Shown here one piece after another: positions 1 to 8,368 of a stretch of DNA of 64,000 nucleotides; position 1 is the stretch's first letter; the number at the start of each line of letters is the position of its first letter. The DNA comes from Alphaproteobacteria bacterium (GTDB taxonomy: Bacteria > Pseudomonadota > Alphaproteobacteria > Micavibrionales > Micavibrionaceae). The position numbers and the translations under genes are program-made. The stretch covers positions 558,001 to 622,000 of the forward strand of contig JAUHVY010000002.1 in the NCBI GenBank assembly GCA_030424975.1. Direction: 5' to 3'. The notes below the pieces were generated by a model. That model had not been told where the DNA came from. It saw only the letters and a list, made by a program, of their open reading frames with translations, and ran no database searches.

Positions 1-179
1 CCTATGACTTGTGCGAAAATGTATAATGTCATATTTTCCTCTAACGAATAAAAACTAATGTTATCGCCGTGAGGTTAAAATAATAATAATATCAGTGACT
101 TGGTTCGGGTATATTATGTATTATTATGCATCATTTATAACATTTTCGGTTATCAGGTAAATTTTTTAAGGTAAGAGCC

Positions 180-983
180 ATGAAGAATACACATCAAGAC
201 ATCACGCCAAAACCACGTTTAGGTAAATTACGGAACATGACTTTTTTCTTTGCTGTTGGTTTTGCTGCGCTCTCCAGTGTTGCTATTCTGAGCTATGTTT
301 ATGTGCATGATAATGATGAGCAGGGGCATAAAGTTATTAAGGTGCCGACAAAAACCCCAAAGGCGCATGCTCAAAAAAATTTAGACCACATTCCCCTTCA
401 GGATGATGCGCAAGATCAAAAAGATGAAATAAGGCTCGCGCAGGAAATTGAAAATGAGGTCGAGCCTACACCGATGGATGAAGTTATTGATCAAAAGGTC
501 GGTTATGAGGATTTAGTCGATGATAAGTTGCCGTTACCGCGGGCTGAAATGATCGTGCCTAAAGAGGCTGATATCCGTAAGCAATGGATGACGTATTACG
601 GGCAGGGCGCGCAAGCAGAGCTTAGTTTGGATGTCGGCCGCTATCAGGTGATACAAGCCGATCAGGCATCGGGGAATACATACAGGTTTTCTCGTGGTGT
701 GTATGAATATAATGAGGAAACAGGAGAATTAAGTTTGCGTCATGATGTTTCGATGGGTGCGCCTGCGCCGATTGATGGGGTGACATATAAGGTGTTAACC
801 ACTAACAGCTTTAAGGTGCATGTTTTACAAGACCCGGAAAGCGGCGCCATTTATTTGATCGGCAGTGAGGACGGCATGAAAAGCAAGAACCTGTTTCCCG
901 TGTTTTTATTCGCGGATTATAGTGGTGCGCCCGTTTTAAAATTCGAAGAAGTCATAGCGCCATTGTTGCCGGAAAGTAAGTAA
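180..983 (+). CDS. Membrane-anchored protein of unknown function
   Basis: I do not recognise a family for this 267-residue protein. Seen: a basic N-terminus, one hydrophobic segment at about residues 20-43 that would serve as an uncleaved signal anchor, then a long acidic charged linker (to about residue 120) and a mixed beta-type C-terminal region. The likely topology is a single-pass inner-membrane protein with a periplasmic domain. An AAGGTAAGAG ribosome-binding site lies just before the ATG. The stop codon overlaps the mutM start as TAATG, so the two genes are probably translationally coupled. No enzyme motif is visible and no function is assigned. Confidence 0.75.
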   Translation: MKNTHQDITPKPRLGKLRNMTFFFAVGFAALSSVAILSYVYVHDNDEQGHKVIKVPTKTPKAHAQKNLDHIPLQDDAQDQKDEIRLAQEIENEVEPTPMDEVIDQKVGYEDLVDDKLPLPRAEMIVPKEADIRKQWMTYYGQGAQAELSLDVGRYQVIQADQASGNTYRFSRGVYEYNEETGELSLRHDVSMGAPAPIDGVTYKVLTTNSFKVHVLQDPESGAIYLIGSEDGMKSKNLFPVFLFADYSGAPVLKFEEVIAPLLPESK

Positions 984-1813
984 TGCCTGAATTGCCTGAG
1001 GTTGAAACGGTTAAAGGCGGGCTTGAGCGTGCAGTCTTGGGCGGACGTATAAAAGGCCTGCGGGTTAATCGTTATGACCTTCGTATTCCTGTACCACAGG
1101 ATTTAGGTCAGCGCCTCAGTGCGCAAACTATTCATGAAATTTCAAGGCGCGGTAAATATATTATAATGCATATCGGTGATTCATATGCAGTTTTGCATTT
1201 GGGGATGTCAGGGCGCATTCGTATTTTTGCCGCTGCATCTGATTACGAAGCGCGTAAGCATGATCACATTATTTTTGAAATGGAAGATGGTGGCTTGTTC
1301 GCCTTTGAAGATCCGCGCCGTTTCGGGATGTTTTACTTGGCAGGCGACGATGGTTGGGCGGTGGAGCGTCCGTTTTCGCAAATGGGGCCGGAGCCGCTGG
1401 ATGATGAGTGGACAGGCACGCATTTTTATAATGCTATCAATAAACGCAAGGCCCCGATTAAGGGGCTGCTATTGGATCAGGCGATTGTAGCGGGTCTGGG
1501 CAATATATATGTCTGTGAGGCATTATACGGCGCAGGCGTTGATCCAAGGCGCGGCGGTGATTCGATAAGCAAGGCAGAGGCTGATAAAATAGTCGTGCAA
1601 TCGAAACAAGTTCTTGAACGTGCCATAGCAGCAGGGGGCAGTACGCTGCGTGATTATCAAAAAACGGACGGGTCGCTTGGGTATTTTCAATACGGGTTTC
1701 AGGTTTATGATCGGGACGGGCACGATTGCCCACTGGCAGAATGTAATCAAAAAATACTAAGGATAGTTCAGGCGGGGCGCTCAACATTTTATTGTCCGTC
1801 ATGCCAGAAATAG
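983..1813 (+). CDS. mutM: Formamidopyrimidine-DNA glycosylase (Fpg/MutM)
   Basis: Bifunctional base-excision repair enzyme that removes 8-oxoguanine and formamidopyrimidines and cleaves the abasic site. Seen: the N-terminal MPELPEVETV signature, whose Pro2 (after Met removal, the catalytic N-terminal proline) and Glu3 are the active-site residues; the family beta-sandwich motif HLGMSGR; DPRRFG; the helix-two-turn-helix region with GLGNIY; and a C-terminal zinc finger with Cys pairs ending in CPSCQK. The 276-residue length is normal. The start overlaps the upstream stop by one base. Location ahead of rpsT and dnaA is common in Alphaproteobacteria. Confidence 0.97.
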   Translation: MPELPEVETVKGGLERAVLGGRIKGLRVNRYDLRIPVPQDLGQRLSAQTIHEISRRGKYIIMHIGDSYAVLHLGMSGRIRIFAAASDYEARKHDHIIFEMEDGGLFAFEDPRRFGMFYLAGDDGWAVERPFSQMGPEPLDDEWTGTHFYNAINKRKAPIKGLLLDQAIVAGLGNIYVCEALYGAGVDPRRGGDSISKAEADKIVVQSKQVLERAIAAGGSTLRDYQKTDGSLGYFQYGFQVYDRDGHDCPLAECNQKILRIVQAGRSTFYCPSCQK

Positions 1814-1830
1814 ATACTCTTGATGCTGTA

Positions 1831-2235
1831 ATGAAAAATACGACCTTAAAAATTGTAATCATGGCCGTCTGTGCATCAGGTTCTTTCTTCCCGTTTGATG
1901 GTGTGTCTGCGCAAAGCGGACAGGAATCACACAGTGCGCCCGAATTTTTTTCTGACCTGCAGGATGTGCCCTTGATGGATGGGATGCAGGAAATGGTTGA
2001 TCGCTCCTTTACCTTTGATAAGCCGGAGGGCCGCATTACAGAATCGGTTGCGAGTGTGCCTGTGCAATATTCTCGCGATCAGGTCATATCTTATTATCAG
2101 GCTGTCTTGCCTTCCTTTGGTTGGGGGCGTGTTCAGGATTTGCGTTTCTATCGTGAAAACGAAGTGTTGGAGCTTGAATTTTTGAACGAAGACGGCGGAC
2201 GGTATTTAAAAATCACAATGAAGCCGACCTTGTAG
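1831..2235 (+). CDS. Small secreted protein of unknown function
   Basis: Predicted periplasmic protein of about 134 residues. The ATG at 1831 gives a clean signal peptide (basic MKN start, hydrophobic core, probable cleavage after VSA); in-frame starts at 1792 (TTG) and 1801 (ATG) overlap mutM and would add a poor leader. None of these starts has a strong ribosome-binding site, so coupling to mutM is likely. The mature part contains a YSRDQVISYYQ stretch and a C-terminal beta-rich LELEFLNEDG segment. I recall similar small secreted proteins near mutM in related bacteria, but no biochemical role can be given. Confidence 0.75.
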   Translation: MKNTTLKIVIMAVCASGSFFPFDGVSAQSGQESHSAPEFFSDLQDVPLMDGMQEMVDRSFTFDKPEGRITESVASVPVQYSRDQVISYYQAVLPSFGWGRVQDLRFYRENEVLELEFLNEDGGRYLKITMKPTL

Positions 2236-2279
2236 GTAATGTGTATAAAAAAATGATTCGCAAAAATTGCATGAATCGC

Positions 2280-2309
2280 TTGACAAAACCCCCTAAACCC
2301 GCGTATTAC
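2280..2309 (+). promoter_or_regulatory. Candidate sigma-70 promoter for rpsT
   Basis: A TTGACA -35 box at 2280-2285 is followed after 18 bases by TATTAC at 2304-2309. It lies about 165 bases before the rpsT start, which would give a long leader. The -35 box matches the consensus exactly and the -10 box is moderate. Confidence 0.55.
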
Positions 2310-2473
2310 TCTGCGGAAATCTTGAAAAGGATTGATGAATTTGATGTTTCGGTGTTCGAGATATCGTCGAAATTCTCGGTTTAGGAATACTGTCCTGTGG
2401 AGAAAATCGGCATAAGTAATGTATAGAAATGTGAATAAACAAACATAGTTAAAAGTTTGAAAAGGTTTTAAGA

Positions 2474-2734
2474 ATGGCTAATCATGCATCTGCAAAAAAA
2501 CGTGTACGTCGTAACGAGAAGCGCGCAATCATCAACACTGCACGTAAGAGTCGTATTCGTACATTCGTAAAGAAGGTTGAAGCACAAATTTCTGCCGGTG
2601 ATGCGGAAGGTGCGAAAGCCGCTCTACAGGCCGCTCAGCCTGAGCTTTACAAAGGTGTTGCAAAGGGTATTTTGCACAAAAACACAGTCGCGCGTAAGTT
2701 GTCTCGCTTGAGCGCACGTATCAAAGCAATCTAA
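2474..2734 (+). CDS. rpsT: 30S ribosomal protein S20
   Basis: Primary 16S rRNA-binding protein of the small ribosomal subunit. The 86-residue sequence begins [17 protein letters not shown] and is rich in Lys, Arg and Ala throughout, as expected for the three-helix S20 fold, with the conserved [12 protein letters not shown] segment near the C-terminus. An AAAAGG ribosome-binding site lies upstream. It sits between mutM and dnaA, a conserved alphaproteobacterial arrangement, and is followed by a strong hairpin terminator. Confidence 0.98.
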   Translation: MANHASAKKRVRRNEKRAIINTARKSRIRTFVKKVEAQISAGDAEGAKAALQAAQPELYKGVAKGILHKNTVARKLSRLSARIKAI

Positions 2735-2740
2735 TATTAA

Positions 2741-2772
2741 GACCTCCGGTACATTCGTGAGGTCTAATTTTT
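2741..2772 (+). terminator. Rho-independent terminator after rpsT
   Basis: Stem GACCTC (2741-2746) pairs with GAGGTC (2759-2764), followed by TAATTTTT. It starts seven bases after the rpsT stop codon. Confidence 0.8.
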
Positions 2773-2799
2773 AAGCTCTTGAAATTATTGAATATTATA

Positions 2800-2828
2800 G
2801 CCTTGCTGCAGTGCAGCGAGGCGTTTTT
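2800..2828 (+). terminator. Second strong hairpin with T-run downstream of rpsT
   Basis: A ten-pair stem GCCTTGCTGC (2800-2809) / GCAGCGAGGC (2813-2822), with one G-U pair and a three-base AGT loop, is followed by GTTTTT. This is an excellent intrinsic terminator. It could be a backup for rpsT or the 3' end of a short RNA starting in the preceding AT-rich stretch. Confidence 0.7.
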
Positions 2829-3322
2829 GCTGTGGGAATTAAATCCTTTGAACTAAAATTTCTTTTTTTTAAATTCATGATTTGTTCTTATTGCATAGTA
2901 GTAATTTTTTAGTGTAGTCTACTTTTCATCGACGACATGCGAAGAAAAAAAACAAAACGCCACAGGCGTCGATATTTCGCCGCGTATGTTTCGCGCTTAG
3001 TGAAGTTTTTTTGACAAAACTAGGTAGAATCATCGCTATTCCCGGACTTTGTATCCGGAGTTAGTTAGGGGATGACCGTATAAAATTTGCCTGATGAACA
3101 GGGCGTCAAATTTTGTTTTTGGTCTCAACGATAAGTACCAGATTTATAAAAAGACAGCTGTGAATCTATTGATTCGCAAAAGGGTTTTTATTGTCTTTTG
3201 CAACAGCAATTCAGATTGAAGTATCAGTCTGTCAACCCTGTTGTATGCGCTGAGTTTCTGCGTGAAAAGAGTAAGTAATTTGTAATTTCGTAAGTAAACA
3301 AAAAACAAGTGGAGAAAGAAGT
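2829..3322 (+). promoter_or_regulatory. Non-coding dnaA leader region with promoter and hairpins
   Basis: No convincing gene lies in this roughly 490-base stretch. It holds a consensus TTGACA at 3011-3016, though the -10 about 17 bases later is weak. A CCGGA/TCCGG hairpin lies at 3042-3058. A longer imperfect hairpin pairs AAAATTTG (about 3082-3089) with CAAATTTT (about 3109-3116), and a T-rich stretch follows. These could form a structured dnaA leader or a short RNA of about 100 bases. I found no good DnaA box here; the best is a degenerate site near 3159. Confidence 0.4.
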
Positions 3323-4765
3323 ATGTCTGAAATTGCCGGTAAAAAAACAACAGAATCGAGACACGGTAGTGCTAACCTTGAGGATGCGCCGCTGATGCCT
3401 ACGCCGGAGATTCAGAAGTTGTGGAACGCAGTGCATGCAGAAATGCGCGAAGAATTCGGGGAAGCGATTTTCCGTAGCTGGCTAAAGCCTTTGACTCTTC
3501 GTGCCTGTTATCACGGCACAATGGAAGTATCGGTGCCGACACGTTTTATGCGTGACTGGATTCAAACTCATTATGCAGAGCGCATCTCAACAATGTGCAC
3601 AGAAAAAAGTGCGGATATTAAACGCGTGCAAATTGTTGTGGTGCAGAATGCGATTATTGATGATACCCCGGAAGTTCAGGCTTCTGAATCGGCTGCGAAT
3701 GCTGAGAAAAAAGACGAGGAATTGAAAAAGGCAATCGCCGAAATTTCTTCTCCGCTTGATCCTCGTTTCACATTTGACAGCTTCGTTGTCGGCAAGCCGA
3801 ATGCGTTGGCTCACGCAGCAGCACGTCGTGTTGTTGAGAGTGCGAATGTACCGTTTAACCCGTTATTCCTTTATGGTGGTGTTGGTCTTGGTAAAACACA
3901 TTTGATGCACGCCATTGCGCATGCAATGAACGAGAGCTTCCCTGAAAAGACAGTGATGTATTTATCAGCGGAAAAATTCATGTACCAATTCGTGAAGGCT
4001 CTTCGTGCGAATGACACAATGGCATTCAAAGAGCAATTCCGTAGCGTTGATGTCTTGATGATTGATGATATTCAGTTCATCGCAGGTAAGGAATCAACAC
4101 AAGAAGAGTTCTTCCACACATTCAATGCATTGGTTGACCAGAACAAGCAGATCATTATTTCTGCGGATCGTGCGCCAAGTGATTTGAACGGTATCGATGA
4201 GCGTTTGCGTTCACGCCTCGCATGGGGCTTGGTTGCGGATATTCATCCGTCAACATATGAATTGCGCCTTGGTATCTTGCAGTCAAAGCGCGAGAAGTTG
4301 GGCGCCGATGTTCCGGATAGTGTTCTTGAATTTTTGGCACTGAAGGTAACGTCGAATATTCGTGAGCTTGAGGGTGCGTTAAACCGTATTGTTGCGCATG
4401 CTGATGTTTCAAAACAAGAAATCACTTTGGAATCAACACAGGATGTTTTGCAGGATTTGCTTCGTGCACATGATCGTCGCATCACAATTGATGAGATCCA
4501 ACGTAAAGTGGCCGAGCATTATAATTTGCGTTTGTCTGACATGCACTCTGCACGTCGTGCGCGTAATGTTGCACGTCCGCGTCAGGTTGCCATGTATCTA
4601 TCAAAGATCTTGACGGCACGCTCTTTGCCGGAAATCGGCCGTAAATTCGGTGGCCGTGATCACACAACAGTGATGCACGCGATCCGTAAGGTCGAGGAAT
4701 TGATGGGTGATGATGCACAAATCGCACAGGATGTAGAAGTTGTGCGTCGCGCGTTGACCGGCTGA
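3323..4765 (+). CDS. dnaA: Chromosomal replication initiator protein DnaA
   Basis: AAA+ ATPase that binds DnaA boxes and melts the origin. The 480-residue protein has N-terminal domain I (about residues 30-110), a linker, the AAA+ domain with Walker A GGVGLGKTH and Walker B MIDDIQF, and a C-terminal DNA-binding domain carrying the DnaA signature GRDHTTVMHAIRKVEEL. A GGAGAAAGAAG ribosome-binding site precedes the ATG. It is transcribed alone, between rpsT and a convergent small gene, after a long leader. All key motifs are intact. Confidence 0.98.
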   Translation: MSEIAGKKTTESRHGSANLEDAPLMPTPEIQKLWNAVHAEMREEFGEAIFRSWLKPLTLRACYHGTMEVSVPTRFMRDWIQTHYAERISTMCTEKSADIKRVQIVVVQNAIIDDTPEVQASESAANAEKKDEELKKAIAEISSPLDPRFTFDSFVVGKPNALAHAAARRVVESANVPFNPLFLYGGVGLGKTHLMHAIAHAMNESFPEKTVMYLSAEKFMYQFVKALRANDTMAFKEQFRSVDVLMIDDIQFIAGKESTQEEFFHTFNALVDQNKQIIISADRAPSDLNGIDERLRSRLAWGLVADIHPSTYELRLGILQSKREKLGADVPDSVLEFLALKVTSNIRELEGALNRIVAHADVSKQEITLESTQDVLQDLLRAHDRRITIDEIQRKVAEHYNLRLSDMHSARRARNVARPRQVAMYLSKILTARSLPEIGRKFGGRDHTTVMHAIRKVEELMGDDAQIAQDVEVVRRALTG

Positions 4766-4800
4766 TCCTATAAAAGTTTCTCCTTACATATCAAATGTTG

Positions 4801-4830
4801 AACGGAGGCCGTTATGGCCTCCGTTTTATT
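4801..4830 (+). terminator. Terminator after dnaA
   Basis: A perfect ten-pair stem AACGGAGGCC (4801-4810) / GGCCTCCGTT (4816-4825) with a GTTAT loop is followed by TTATT. It stands between convergent genes and could also slow transcription from the minus-strand gene. Confidence 0.85.
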
Positions 4831-4839
4831 GTGTTCTTG

Positions 4840-5211
4840 CTAGTTCAATTTGAAAATAATTTCGAACAGGTTCTTGTCACGCTGTTGATTGTGATTATGC
4901 CCGTAATGTTGGCTGTATTGCGGTTTTTGGTGCAGGTGTGCGCAATATGACCCGTGACGTTTTTCAATGTAGTGTTTTTGAATAACGAAGTTTTGGTTGT
5001 ATCGCTTATTGTGGCTATACTTTTTATTGTTGTTCGCATGCCGTTGTTGTTCATGTTTGTATGATTGTTTGTAATCATATTTCTCATGTTTACCGTTTTT
5101 ATATTTTTGGCCATGGTGATTTGTCGGCGCATGGTAATCATGAGCGTTTGCCTGTGATACGGGCGCGGCGAATAAGAGGCTTAGGGCCGCAGTAAGTATA
5201 AGCTTTTTCAT
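4840..5211 (-). CDS. Secreted histidine-rich protein
   Basis: Predicted exported protein of about 123 residues. The start at 5211 (MKKLILTAALSLLFAAP) gives a canonical signal peptide, probably cleaved after ANA, and is preceded by a GAGAAGGA ribosome-binding site; longer in-frame starts up to 5301 have neither. The mature part is extremely rich in His, Tyr, Asn, Gln and Lys, with many HxxH-like and HHG patterns and one Cys. Composition suggests metal (nickel, copper or zinc) binding in the periplasm, but that is inference. It has no catalytic motif and faces dnaA convergently. Confidence 0.7.
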   Translation of the reverse strand: MKKLILTAALSLLFAAPVSQANAHDYHAPTNHHGQKYKNGKHEKYDYKQSYKHEQQRHANNNKKYSHNKRYNQNFVIQKHYIEKRHGSYCAHLHQKPQYSQHYGHNHNQQRDKNLFEIIFKLN

Positions 5212-5364
5212 CTTTTTGTCCTTCTCTTGTTTTCTACAAAAAGTTACCCATATTACGGGGCTGCCTGAAATCACCCTTCGAAAACTTATGTTTTTTTGCA
5301 TAAAGTGGCTTGGCGGTGCGTTATATGTATTGACCCATTGCGCGCGTCGTCCTAATTTGGCGAT

Positions 5365-6357
5365 ATGACTAAGACAGTAGAAACAAATAGCTATACGCTT
5401 GATGATGTTCGCGCCCTTTATAGCCGTCCGTTATTGGATCTGGTTTATGAGGCCGCCAGTGTTCACCGCGCCAATCACCGTGCCAATGAAATGCAAATGT
5501 GTACATTGCTTTCGATCAAGACGGGTGGTTGCACAGAGGATTGCGGATATTGTTCGCAAAGCCTGCATAATGATGCGGAGCTTGATAAAGAGCTATTGAT
5601 GAAGGTTGATGATGTTTTGGAACAGGCGCGCAAGGCCAAGGAAAGCGGTTCAACCCGTTTTTGTATGGGTGCCGCGTGGCCAAAGGTTTTAGACGGGCGC
5701 GCATTTGACCGCGTTTGCGACATGGTAAAGGGTGTAACCGATATGGGTATGGAAGCGTGCTGCACGCTTGGTATGCTTACGGAAGATCAGGCTTTCAAGC
5801 TTAAGGAAGCGGGTTTGACCGCATATAATCACAACCTGGACACAAGCCGTGAATTCTATGACAAGGTGATTACAACACGTAATTATGATGATCGCCTGGA
5901 TACATTAAAGAACGTTGCCAAAGCCGGTATATCGGCCTGTTGCGGCGGTATTTTGGGTTTGGGCGAGAGTGAAGAAGATCGTATCTCTTTGCTGCATACA
6001 TTATCTAATCTTGATCCGCAGCCGGAGAGTGTGCCGATCAATATGCTTGTTCCTGTAAAGGGCACGCCAATGGAAAATAACAAGATGCTTGATATCTTTG
6101 AATGGATCAGATGTATCGCAGTTGCACGTATTTTGATGCCAAAGGCGATGGTTCGTTTATCTGCCGGTCGTTTAACCATTTCTAAGGAAGCGCAAGCCAT
6201 GGCCTTTATGGCGGGCGCAAATGCAATCTTCACGGGTGAGAAATTGCTCACCACGCCGAACCCTGAAAAGGATGCAGATTACGGATTGTTAGAAGAGCTT
6301 GGTATTACGCCGCGCGCACCGTTCACCGAAGAAGAATCAAAAGAAGTCGCCGCCTAA
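5365..6357 (+). CDS. bioB: Biotin synthase
   Basis: Radical SAM enzyme that inserts sulfur into dethiobiotin, the last step of biotin synthesis. Seen: the CxxxCxxC [4Fe-4S] motif in GGCTEDCGYCSQS (about residues 52-64), the YNHNLDTS segment and the conserved RLSAGR near residue 265, whose Arg helps hold the auxiliary [2Fe-2S] cluster. The length of 330 residues is normal. It heads a same-strand series that reaches bioA, but is separated from bioF by two unrelated HEAT-like genes. Confidence 0.97.
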   Translation: MTKTVETNSYTLDDVRALYSRPLLDLVYEAASVHRANHRANEMQMCTLLSIKTGGCTEDCGYCSQSLHNDAELDKELLMKVDDVLEQARKAKESGSTRFCMGAAWPKVLDGRAFDRVCDMVKGVTDMGMEACCTLGMLTEDQAFKLKEAGLTAYNHNLDTSREFYDKVITTRNYDDRLDTLKNVAKAGISACCGGILGLGESEEDRISLLHTLSNLDPQPESVPINMLVPVKGTPMENNKMLDIFEWIRCIAVARILMPKAMVRLSAGRLTISKEAQAMAFMAGANAIFTGEKLLTTPNPEKDADYGLLEELGITPRAPFTEEESKEVAA

Positions 6358-6371
6358 GGCGTCTTTTTTTT
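6351..6371 (+). terminator. Short GC hairpin and T-run at the end of bioB
   Basis: CGCC (6351-6354) / GGCG (6358-6361) with the TAA stop codon as the loop, then a run of T. The stem is only four pairs, so this may be a leaky terminator letting some transcription pass into the following genes. Confidence 0.4.
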
Positions 6372-6495
6372 ATCTTCGTTTCTTGTCCTGCAATATCGTT
6401 ACTGTGGTCGATAAAATCTATCATTTGACATATTTTATGTGCGCATGGTAATTTTCAACCGCATAATAATGAACAATAAAAATAAGCAGGGTGAA

Positions 6496-7113
6496 ATGAA
6501 AAACATCAGAAAAGAAATTGATGAGCTTGCGCAGATCGGTGATTCCGCATCTGTTTCCTTAATTCGTGATTTAGTCACTGAGCATAATCCCTTTGAGGGT
6601 GAGTATGCTATGGCGAAGTTGGCGGAAATCGGCAGCGAAGAAGCCGGTGATGCGATATTCTCCATGATGCGGGCTTATCCTGAACAGTTTGGGAAAGAGG
6701 GCATGACGCAGTTGGGTGAAATTGGAACGCCTGATGCATTTTCTCATATATATAATTTTGTATCAGCGATAGAGATGGGTGATCAAATTCGTCTCCGCCA
6801 TATGTTGCATGCCATGGAAGTGTGTGATCAAGACGATGATCCATCGGCTGAGCTTGTGACATCAACCCTTATGCGTCAGGAATCTGATGTGACGGATGTT
6901 TATATTCAAATCATGGAAATGCGTGCCAGAGAAGGTGATGACGAGGCCGTTGAATCGCTTGGGCGTGTGGCGATGTTTGTTGATGGTCATGATGAAGCCG
7001 TTATGAATGCTTTGCTTGATCTGCCTAATGAAAATGCACCAATCGTTTTCGAAGAAGTACAAGGTTATATTGCAGATCGTGGTATCTATCCTGCTCCCAA
7101 CATGGGAGCGTAG
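6496..7113 (+). CDS. HEAT-like helical repeat protein
   Basis: About 205 residues, almost entirely amphipathic helices in HEAT-like pairs (for example MAKLAEIGSEEAGDAIF, then MTQLGEIGTPDAFSHIY). Such repeats usually build protein-binding solenoids. I chose 6496 because AGGGTG precedes it; in-frame ATGs at 6439 and 6469 give a less helical extension. The opening (EIDELAQIGD) resembles that of the next gene (EIERLAQSGD), so the two are probably ancient duplicates. There is no signal peptide, so it is cytoplasmic. Function is unknown; location inside the biotin cluster is unexplained. Confidence 0.7.
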   Translation: MKNIRKEIDELAQIGDSASVSLIRDLVTEHNPFEGEYAMAKLAEIGSEEAGDAIFSMMRAYPEQFGKEGMTQLGEIGTPDAFSHIYNFVSAIEMGDQIRLRHMLHAMEVCDQDDDPSAELVTSTLMRQESDVTDVYIQIMEMRAREGDDEAVESLGRVAMFVDGHDEAVMNALLDLPNENAPIVFEEVQGYIADRGIYPAPNMGA

Positions 7114-7116
7114 TGT

Positions 7117-8343
7117 ATGGACACAAAATCAGAAATTGAAAGGTTAGCGCAAAGCGGTGATATACACGCTTTGTCTGAAATTTTGGATATCGGTATGCGG
7201 ACACCTGATTTAATTCCTGATGCTTTGAACGCAATAGCGGGAATAGGCGGGCCGCCTGCATATGCTGACCTTTTAAATCTGATGATGTTTTCACAAAATA
7301 ATGATGTGATTGAGAAAACAAAAAAAGATGCGCATATGTTGCAGACATTGCATCTTCTGACAAATGATGCGAGCCCCAATGCGGTTGTTCTGATGACGCG
7401 TTTATCCGTAGCCTTTCCTGATTTTGTAAAGGATAGTTACGAAGCGCTAGGGGAAATCGGAACAGTGCATGCTGTTAAAGCGCTCGCGAAGTTAGATAAG
7501 AAATTTCCGGAACACCGTAAAAGAGCATTAGAGGTTTTGGAGAAGGTGGATACGCCCCTGACCCGCGAATGGCATAATAAAATTGCGAATCGTAATAATG
7601 AAAATAACGGTCACTCGCTTGTGCCTTATAACGCCGGGCCAAAACCGCAACAAGAATCATTATGGTTTAAGAATATTGTTTCCCGTCTTGAGCGCTTAAG
7701 TCGAAACGGAAGTGATGATGCGGTTAAAAAAATGCACCAGATCATGAGAAGGGATGAGAAATTGATCCCTTATGGTGTGGCTTATTTGCATGATATCGGT
7801 AGCGAGAGTGCTTTTACGGTTATTCGAACATGCGCTGAGGAAAACCCGATATATATGCGCGAATGTATTGATGCTTTGACGAAGCCCGGTAGCAGGGAAG
7901 GCTGTTATGAGGTTTATGATTTATTGATATTGCATCCGAATGATATTGGTGAACCGTATGATAACGGGCATATTTCGTATGCTATTGAGAAATTGATGGA
8001 AAACCTTTCGAACAGCGCGTTAATCACCATGCGTGAAATGGTAAAAGACAGTCCGCTACATCTTGCGCAAACTTTTGATGCTTTTGGAGAAAAGCTAAGA
8101 AATGGCAAGCTGTCTGAGGATCGTCATCATAATATCATTATAACCATGCGGCATCTGATGGAAAATGATTTGGAAAATGCCGCGCCGCGTGGTTTGGAAA
8201 TTCTATCGCCGATGGAGGATTCTATGGCTGTGAAGGTTTTTGATGATGTGTTGGCGAAGGTGATTGCTAATAAACGAAAAGATGAAACGCCCGGAGATTT
8301 TAAGGATAACTTCGACGACGGCGAAAGCCATCTTGGTTTGTAA
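7117..8343 (+). CDS. HEAT-like helical repeat protein
   Basis: A 408-residue cytoplasmic protein made of HEAT-like helix pairs (for example YEALGEIGTVHAVKALAKL, IPYGVAYLHDIGSESAFTVI), interrupted by a polar linker near residues 150-180 and ended by an acidic tail. It starts three bases after the stop of the preceding HEAT-like gene, so the pair is almost certainly co-transcribed. bioF follows after about 25 bases. Helical repeats imply a binding or scaffold role, but no partner can be named. Confidence 0.7.
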   Translation: MDTKSEIERLAQSGDIHALSEILDIGMRTPDLIPDALNAIAGIGGPPAYADLLNLMMFSQNNDVIEKTKKDAHMLQTLHLLTNDASPNAVVLMTRLSVAFPDFVKDSYEALGEIGTVHAVKALAKLDKKFPEHRKRALEVLEKVDTPLTREWHNKIANRNNENNGHSLVPYNAGPKPQQESLWFKNIVSRLERLSRNGSDDAVKKMHQIMRRDEKLIPYGVAYLHDIGSESAFTVIRTCAEENPIYMRECIDALTKPGSREGCYEVYDLLILHPNDIGEPYDNGHISYAIEKLMENLSNSALITMREMVKDSPLHLAQTFDAFGEKLRNGKLSEDRHHNIIITMRHLMENDLENAAPRGLEILSPMEDSMAVKVFDDVLAKVIANKRKDETPGDFKDNFDDGESHLGL

Positions 8344-8368
8344 TAAAATTTAAGTTACAAATTAAGGG

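Noticed and set aside
1458-2036. Minus-strand frame of 192 residues over mutM and the next gene
   Set aside because: It overlaps two well-supported genes and shows no motif.
2396-2404. TGTGGAGAA as a DnaA box upstream of rpsT
   Set aside because: A single site with one mismatch and no neighbours; not enough to call an origin.
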